Source: JAFAMS01 sp049520515 (GTDB lineage: Bacteria; Vulcanimicrobiota; Vulcanimicrobiia; Vulcanimicrobiales; Vulcanimicrobiaceae). From it: a stretch of DNA of 64,000 bases. A model generated the notes under the pieces. It saw only the letters and a list, made by a program, of their open reading frames with translations, ran no database searches and was not told the origin of the DNA. Location of the stretch: the NCBI GenBank assembly GCA_049520515.1, contig JBEKPS010000006.1:1-64000 (forward strand), in the 5' to 3' direction. The translations under genes and the position numbers were made by a program. Positions 59,874 to 64,000 of this stretch are shown one piece after another; positions within the stretch are counted from its first letter, which is position 1, and each line of letters starts with the position of its first letter.

Positions 59874-61646
59874 CGCTTCTCCCCGCGGGCGTCCCTCATT
59901 CGCTGGAGCATCGTCGTAATCATGGCGGCTGCGCTCGCGCAGCGCGGCGGCGCAGCGCCAAGCACGCAATTCACGCCTCCGCTCGCCCGCCTGGCCGGAA
60001 CGCACCTTCTTCCGACACTGGACGCAGCCGCAAAATTACACGTCGAGATCGAGCTGACGCCCAAGGATCCCTCACTCGACCGCTTTGCGCTCGCGGTCGG
60101 CGATCCAGCCTCGCCTGACTTTCATCATTTTCTCACGCGTGACGTCTTCGCGCTCCGGTACGGCCGCCCGAGCGCAGATCTCGACGCGCTCGCAAAGATG
60201 TTGCGCGACAACGGCGCCGACGACGTGTACATTTCCCCCAATCACCTCGTCGTTGGCGGGACGTTGACGATCACGAACGCCGAGCGCGCCTTCCAAACGA
60301 AGTATGCGACCTACCAAGATGGCCAGCGCATCGCCGTTGCACCGACCACCGCGATCACGCTCCCCGTCGGGGGAATTCGCATGGTCCGCGGCATCGTGAC
60401 CGGCTTCTCACCGCATCTCGCGGACACGACTGTTGCCGCGAACACCGGTGCAGCCAGCGACTTTCGCGGTGCCTGGTACGATCCGGAGCGCTTCGCAAGC
60501 GCGTACGACACGCTGGACGGGGCGGGCGCGCACATTGTGCTGATCGAGGAGGCGGCGGATCGTTACGATCCAGCGGACCTGGCGCTGTTTCTCTCGAGTC
60601 CCGGCGCGCCCAAGGGCGCGAGCGCCGCAAACGTCCACACGACCGTCGTCGTCGACAAGCCGCCCGAGAATACCGTGTGCGAACGCGACGATCGCGGTCA
60701 GGAAGCCACGCTCGACGTCGATACGATTCTGACGATCGCGCCGCAAGCGCACGTCGAGGTTCGCTACGACGATTTGTGCACGCCGGGGAACGATGGTTCG
60801 CTCGCGGTGCAGCGTGCGATCGACGATCCGGCCACGAACCTGCTCGTCTTTCCGTTTGCGATCGCTCCGGTGTTGGACAATGTTGCCCAGGATTTCGGGC
60901 CGACGCCGATTCCCTATCTCGAAGCAGCTGCAATCGGCGTGCCGGTGCTCGTCCCAGCCGGCGACGATGGACAATACGGAACAAAACTGCCCGGACAAAC
61001 GAAACCGGCCGTCACCTATCCGTGCGTATTGTCCGTTGTGATTTGCGTCGGCGGAACGCAGCTCGGCGAACGGCGCACCGGTGGTCCACTCGATGAAGGT
61101 CCGTGGAACGACGGATTGCACGCAACCGGCGGCGGACTCTCGACCGAGCCCCGCCCTTCGTGGCAAAACGCGCAGAGCGAATTCGAGCTTACGCCGCAAG
61201 AAGTAAAAACGCGAATCGTGCCCGACATCTCGGCCGATGCGGCGGGACACATTCGTGTCTACTGGCACAAATACGCGAGCGGCGGCGTCGGCGGCACCAG
61301 CGAGAGCGTTGCGATCGCCGGCGCGCAAATCGCGGCGATCAATGCAAAGCTCGACGGACCGAAACAACTGATCGTCCCGGCCGATCTCTATTTGCTCGCT
61401 GCCAAGGCCCCGCAGGCGTTCCGCGATATCACGCGCGACAACGATCGCGGACTGAAGGACAACAACTTACGCAATCCGCCCAAAGCGCTGCCGCTGAAAT
61501 ATAAGGGCATCATTCCAACGCCCGAACCAATCGCGTATGGATGTCCCGAGGTTGGACCACGCGGTTGCGAAGTGAAGCAAGGTTTCGACGCTGTGACCGG
61601 TATCGGCTCGCTGCTCGCGCGGCCAGCCTACGACGCACTAAAGTAG
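59868..61646 (+). CDS. S53 (sedolisin/kumamolisin-like) serine peptidase
   Basis: The 592-aa secreted acid peptidase has a signal segment (RWSIVVIMAAALAQRGG). A Pro-kumamolisin activation domain follows (about 45-190; FHHFLTRDVFALRYGRP). The catalytic Glu and Asp are in EATLDVDTI. The oxyanion Asp is in PAGDDGQYGT, and the Ser is in GGTSESVAIAGA. Start TTG 59868 has AGAAAGG 8 nt upstream. Only six bases separate or overlap the two divergent starts, so each promoter lies in the other gene. Confidence 0.9.
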   Translation: MHRFSPRASLIRWSIVVIMAAALAQRGGAAPSTQFTPPLARLAGTHLLPTLDAAAKLHVEIELTPKDPSLDRFALAVGDPASPDFHHFLTRDVFALRYGRPSADLDALAKMLRDNGADDVYISPNHLVVGGTLTITNAERAFQTKYATYQDGQRIAVAPTTAITLPVGGIRMVRGIVTGFSPHLADTTVAANTGAASDFRGAWYDPERFASAYDTLDGAGAHIVLIEEAADRYDPADLALFLSSPGAPKGASAANVHTTVVVDKPPENTVCERDDRGQEATLDVDTILTIAPQAHVEVRYDDLCTPGNDGSLAVQRAIDDPATNLLVFPFAIAPVLDNVAQDFGPTPIPYLEAAAIGVPVLVPAGDDGQYGTKLPGQTKPAVTYPCVLSVVICVGGTQLGERRTGGPLDEGPWNDGLHATGGGLSTEPRPSWQNAQSEFELTPQEVKTRIVPDISADAAGHIRVYWHKYASGGVGGTSESVAIAGAQIAAINAKLDGPKQLIVPADLYLLAAKAPQAFRDITRDNDRGLKDNNLRNPPKALPLKYKGIIPTPEPIAYGCPEVGPRGCEVKQGFDAVTGIGSLLARPAYDALK

Positions 61647-61647
61647 T

Positions 61648-62592
61648 TTAGCGCGCGCCGACCGCAGTGCGCGTGCGTCCGCGCAAGCCGAGCATCTTGC
61701 GTGCTTCGTCGGGCGTCGCGATTTCGAGCGACTGCTCTTCCAGAATGCGGCGAATCTTGCGAACCTGGTCGGCGTTGCCTTCCGCGAGTTGCCCAGGGCC
61801 AAGCCAAATCGAGTCCTCGAGGCCGACGCGAACGTTGCCGCCCATCACCGCGCCCATGGTCGCAAGATTCATCTGGTGGCGTCCCGCGGCGAGAATCGAC
61901 CACTGGTAATCGTCGCCGAAAAGTTTATTCGCGATACGGCGCATGTGCACGAGGTTTTCAGGATCGGCACCGATGCCGCCCAGAATTCCGAAGATCGTTT
62001 GCACGAAGAATGGCGGTTTGACGAGACCACGCTCGACAAAGTGCGCGAGATTGTAGAGATGCCCGACATCGTAGCATTCGAACTCAAAGCGCACCCCATG
62101 ATCGTCGCCGAGCGTTTTCAGAAGCCTCTCGATGTCCGCGAACGTGTTCTTGAAAATTCCGGCGCGTGAAGCTTCGAGATACTGCGGCTCCCAATCGTAC
62201 TTCCAGGTTTTGTATTTCGGAATCAAGTGGTAGAGACCAAAATTCATCGAGCCCATGTTGCACGAGCACATCTCAGGCTTGAGTGCGAGCGGGCCGGCAA
62301 GGCGATCCTCGAGCGTCATCGTTTGGCTGCCACCGGTCGTAATGTTGATGACGGCGTCGGTCGCGTCCATGATCGCGGGGACGAATTGTTTGAAGACTTC
62401 CGGATCCGGTGTTGGACGGCCGTCGTGCGGATCGCGTGCGTGCAGATGGAGGATCGCAGCCCCGGCCTCGGCGGCAGCAATCGCATCGCTTGCGATCTGC
62501 TCGGGCGTGATCGGAAGATGCGGTGTCATCGTGGGCGTGTGAATCGAGCCCGTTACCGCACAGGTGATGATGACTTTGCGCGCGTCTGCCAT
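61648..62592 (-). CDS. BKACE (DUF849) beta-keto acid cleavage enzyme
   Basis: The 314-aa TIM barrel has IITCAVTGSIHTPTMTPHLPITPEQI (in part: VTGSIHTPTMTPHLP), GAAILHLHARDPHDGRP (zinc His pair), INITTGGS and FELECYDVG-like FEFECYDVGHLYNL. BKACE enzymes cleave beta-keto acids with acetyl-CoA. ATG 62592 follows GGAGGATC. The specific substrate is unknown. Confidence 0.93.
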   Translation of the reverse strand: MADARKVIITCAVTGSIHTPTMTPHLPITPEQIASDAIAAAEAGAAILHLHARDPHDGRPTPDPEVFKQFVPAIMDATDAVINITTGGSQTMTLEDRLAGPLALKPEMCSCNMGSMNFGLYHLIPKYKTWKYDWEPQYLEASRAGIFKNTFADIERLLKTLGDDHGVRFEFECYDVGHLYNLAHFVERGLVKPPFFVQTIFGILGGIGADPENLVHMRRIANKLFGDDYQWSILAAGRHQMNLATMGAVMGGNVRVGLEDSIWLGPGQLAEGNADQVRKIRRILEEQSLEIATPDEARKMLGLRGRTRTAVGAR

Positions 62593-62693
62593 ATTTGATC
62601 CTCCGGGACAACGAGTATCAGGAAGCACCGCAGGCATCTCCTGCCTGATTGCTCAAAGGCGCGGGACACGCGCTCAAATGGAGGTTTCCAAAC

Positions 62694-63020
62694 GTGCTTT
62701 ACGAGCTGCGCATCTACCACTGCGCACCGATGCGACTTCCCGATCTCATCAAACGCTTCGCAACGTACACGTTGCCGCTTTGGGAAAAGCACGGCATCAA
62801 GCAAGCCGGTTTTTGGACGACGTACATCGGACCGTCCAACCACGATTTGTATTATCTCTTGCAATGGGAATCGCTCGCGGAACGACAGAAAAAATGGGAT
62901 GCGTTCATGAGCGACCCGGAATGGATCGAGAAGCGCGCCGAAACCGAGAAGAACGGTCCGATTGTCGCCTATCTCGAGAGCATGATCCTCACGCCGACAG
63001 CGTTTTCCGCTGTTAAGTAA
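62694..63020 (+). CDS. NIPSNAP family protein
   Basis: The 108-aa alpha/beta-barrel protein starts at GTG 62694 with GGAGG 10 nt upstream. LYELRIYHCAPMRLPDL and KHGIKQAGFWTTYIGPSNHDLYYLLQWESLAER (in part: GFWTTYIGPSNHDLYYLL) match NIPSNAP. Function unknown. Divergent from the BKACE gene, often its neighbour in catabolic sets. Confidence 0.9.
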   Translation: MLYELRIYHCAPMRLPDLIKRFATYTLPLWEKHGIKQAGFWTTYIGPSNHDLYYLLQWESLAERQKKWDAFMSDPEWIEKRAETEKNGPIVAYLESMILTPTAFSAVK

Positions 63021-63029
63021 AAAAGGCAT

Positions 63030-63058
63030 TGACGAGGAGGCTAAGAACCGGTATCCTC
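63030..63058 (+). promoter_or_regulatory. tRNA-Ala promoter
   Basis: TTGACG (63030-63035), a 17-bp spacer and TATCCT (63053-63058) put the start about 63065, just before the tRNA. Confidence 0.6.
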
Positions 63059-63072
63059 CTCGTCGGCCTCGT

Positions 63073-63148
63073 GGGGGTGTAGCTCAGCTGGTAGAGCGCT
63101 TGCTTCGCATGTAAGAGGTCAGGAGTTCGAGTCTCCTCACCTCCACCA
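63073..63148 (+). tRNA. tRNA-Ala (CGC)
   Basis: A full cloverleaf folds. The acceptor GGGGGTG pairs with CACCTCC and includes the G3-U70 pair that identifies alanine tRNA. The anticodon loop is TTCGCAT (anticodon CGC, codon GCG). The T arm contains GTTCGA. Discriminator A and encoded CCA end the gene. Confidence 0.96.
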
Positions 63149-63155
63149 CGTTTGG

Positions 63156-64000
63156 CTATGGAATGGCTTCGGGAAATGTGAAGACGCGCGCCGGATCGAC
63201 GCGGCGCTTGACGGCTTCCAAGCGGGGCAGGTTGGCCCCATAATAAGCGGTTTCCCAATCGCTTAGCGACGGATCGGCAAAGTTTTGATACGCGCCGCCT
63301 TTCGCAATGGGAATGAGCGCATCGTAGAAGTCGCTCTGCCATTCAAGATTGCGTTGCAGCACGTCGATCGCGGTCTTTCTGTTCCAAATCACGTCGACCG
63401 AACCGAGCCAATGACTTTCGCGATGCGCGAATGCTGTCGCTTCGCGCGATACCGCGTTGATACGCTCGCCGGTTTGGAATGCTTTGAACGTCGCTGAATC
63501 GGTCGTTGCGGGCCAACGTCTTAGCCACCCGAAGATCGTGTCGATTGCCGTATGGCTGAAGCGATCGTTGAGGAAGCGCGAACGCTCTTGAAAATACGCC
63601 GGTGAGCCAAGTTCGGAAAGCTTGTCTTGCGCATCCCAATATGGGAGCTCTTTCAAGAAAGACGCGTTGGACGGTGGACGCACCGCATACACCGGATGCA
63701 GTATTTCCAGCAGTTCCGAACTGGAGCCGGCGAACTGCCCGAGGAGCTCAACCCGCATGTTCGGTACGCCGCCGCCCGTGCGTGGCGATGCGGTGATGCT
63801 GACTTTGCAGCCTAAACTTGCCGGCGCCGTTTCAAGTGCTGCGACGAGCCGTTCGAAAACGCGTTCAAGGTCGGTGACCCACGACAAATCGTACGCGGTC
63901 ACGCGACCCACATCGAATGTTTGAAAACTCATCGATGTATTGATGCCGAAGTTTCCGCCGCCGCCGCCGCGACATGCCCAGAACAAGTCGGGATTCTTCG
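63156..64000 (-). CDS. FAD-linked oxidase, BBE-type C-terminus (partial)
   Basis: The gene enters from the right edge; at least 280 codons are visible and the N-terminal FAD domain is missing. FWACRGGGGGNFGI is the berberine-bridge-enzyme-like motif after the FAD-binding region. The C-terminus QNFADPSLSDWETAYYGANLPRL and KRRVDPARVFTFPEAIP is the BBE domain (first given in part: WETAYYGANLPRL). Substrates vary from sugars to alkaloids. No stop or frameshift is seen in the part present. Confidence 0.88.
   Translation of the reverse strand, partial: KNPDLFWACRGGGGGNFGINTSMSFQTFDVGRVTAYDLSWVTDLERVFERLVAALETAPASLGCKVSITASPRTGGGVPNMRVELLGQFAGSSSELLEILHPVYAVRPPSNASFLKELPYWDAQDKLSELGSPAYFQERSRFLNDRFSHTAIDTIFGWLRRWPATTDSATFKAFQTGERINAVSREATAFAHRESHWLGSVDVIWNRKTAIDVLQRNLEWQSDFYDALIPIAKGGAYQNFADPSLSDWETAYYGANLPRLEAVKRRVDPARVFTFPEAIP

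Overview
This is a gene-dense, GC-rich bacterial chromosomal segment. It holds about 68 protein genes and one tRNA-Ala, and no stretch over 300 bases lacks a gene. I see no prophage, insertion sequence, rRNA or CRISPR array. Several features do not fit one familiar phylum together: an RND efflux pump with lipoprotein adaptor (a diderm trait), HemQ (the coproporphyrin-dependent heme route), homodimeric pyruvate dehydrogenase E1, class 1B dihydroorotate dehydrogenase with PyrK, a phasin, a DUF1501/DUF1800 pair and an S53 sedolisin. This mix suggests a deep-branching, uncultured, heterotrophic diderm lineage such as Candidatus Eremiobacterota (WPS-2). That placement is an inference from gene content and is not tested here.

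Layout, left to right. 1-7 kb: a partial glutathionyl-hydroquinone reductase, a PDZ-membrane-GAF sensor-like protein, and aceE-aceF, with three 21-bp-phased repeats upstream of aceE. 7-12 kb: a PEBP protein and an RND pump with its adaptor. 12-18 kb: dprA-hemQ on the minus strand, then on the plus strand a zinc ribbon, nrdR with a NrdR-box-like palindrome, dut, panE and argS. 18-25 kb: a secreted alpha/beta hydrolase, an AI-2E-type permease, and a minus-strand pyrimidine operon pyrK-pyrD-pyrF-pyrE followed by hisC and a GNAT gene. 25-28.6 kb: an isolated 46-codon gene with its own promoter/operator and intrinsic terminator, an OmpR-type two-component system and a secreted protein. 28.6-36 kb: small orphans, a USP-like protein, a GNAT-MBL-secreted protein run, a phasin/PadR/MaoC group likely linked to polyhydroxyalkanoate, and the DUF1501/DUF1800 pair. 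36-47 kb: leucine catabolism (mccB, then liuC-mccA-mvaB), interrupted by a second PDZ-membrane-GAF protein, a Crp-type regulator, a thioredoxin-like protein, a PhnD-like protein and a YedYZ-like molybdoenzyme/cytochrome pair. 47-54 kb: secreted proteins, a cupredoxin-phosphoesterase-ECF sigma-anti-sigma operon, an amidohydrolase, a glycosyltransferase and a glyoxalase-fold protein. 54-64 kb: purE-purK-methyltransferase, a GH-like/SDR pair, small membrane proteins, M48 and S53 peptidases with overlapping divergent starts, a BKACE, a NIPSNAP protein, tRNA-Ala(CGC) and a partial FAD oxidase.

The genome style is very compact. Many same-strand genes overlap by about 4 nt, and five convergent pairs share or overlap their stop codons. 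At least two genes (nrdR and a GNAT) have conserved N-termini reachable only from a CTG start. A third (an MBL hydrolase) has no ATG/GTG/TTG/CTG at its conserved N-terminus. The most interesting items for follow-up are the 46-aa autonomous gene at 25.1 kb, the kinase-less PDZ-TM-GAF paralogs, the non-canonical starts, the NrdR box inside the nrdR leader, the phased repeats before aceE, the ArgS lacking the HIGH histidines, and a REP-like sequence read through in frame inside an SDR gene.
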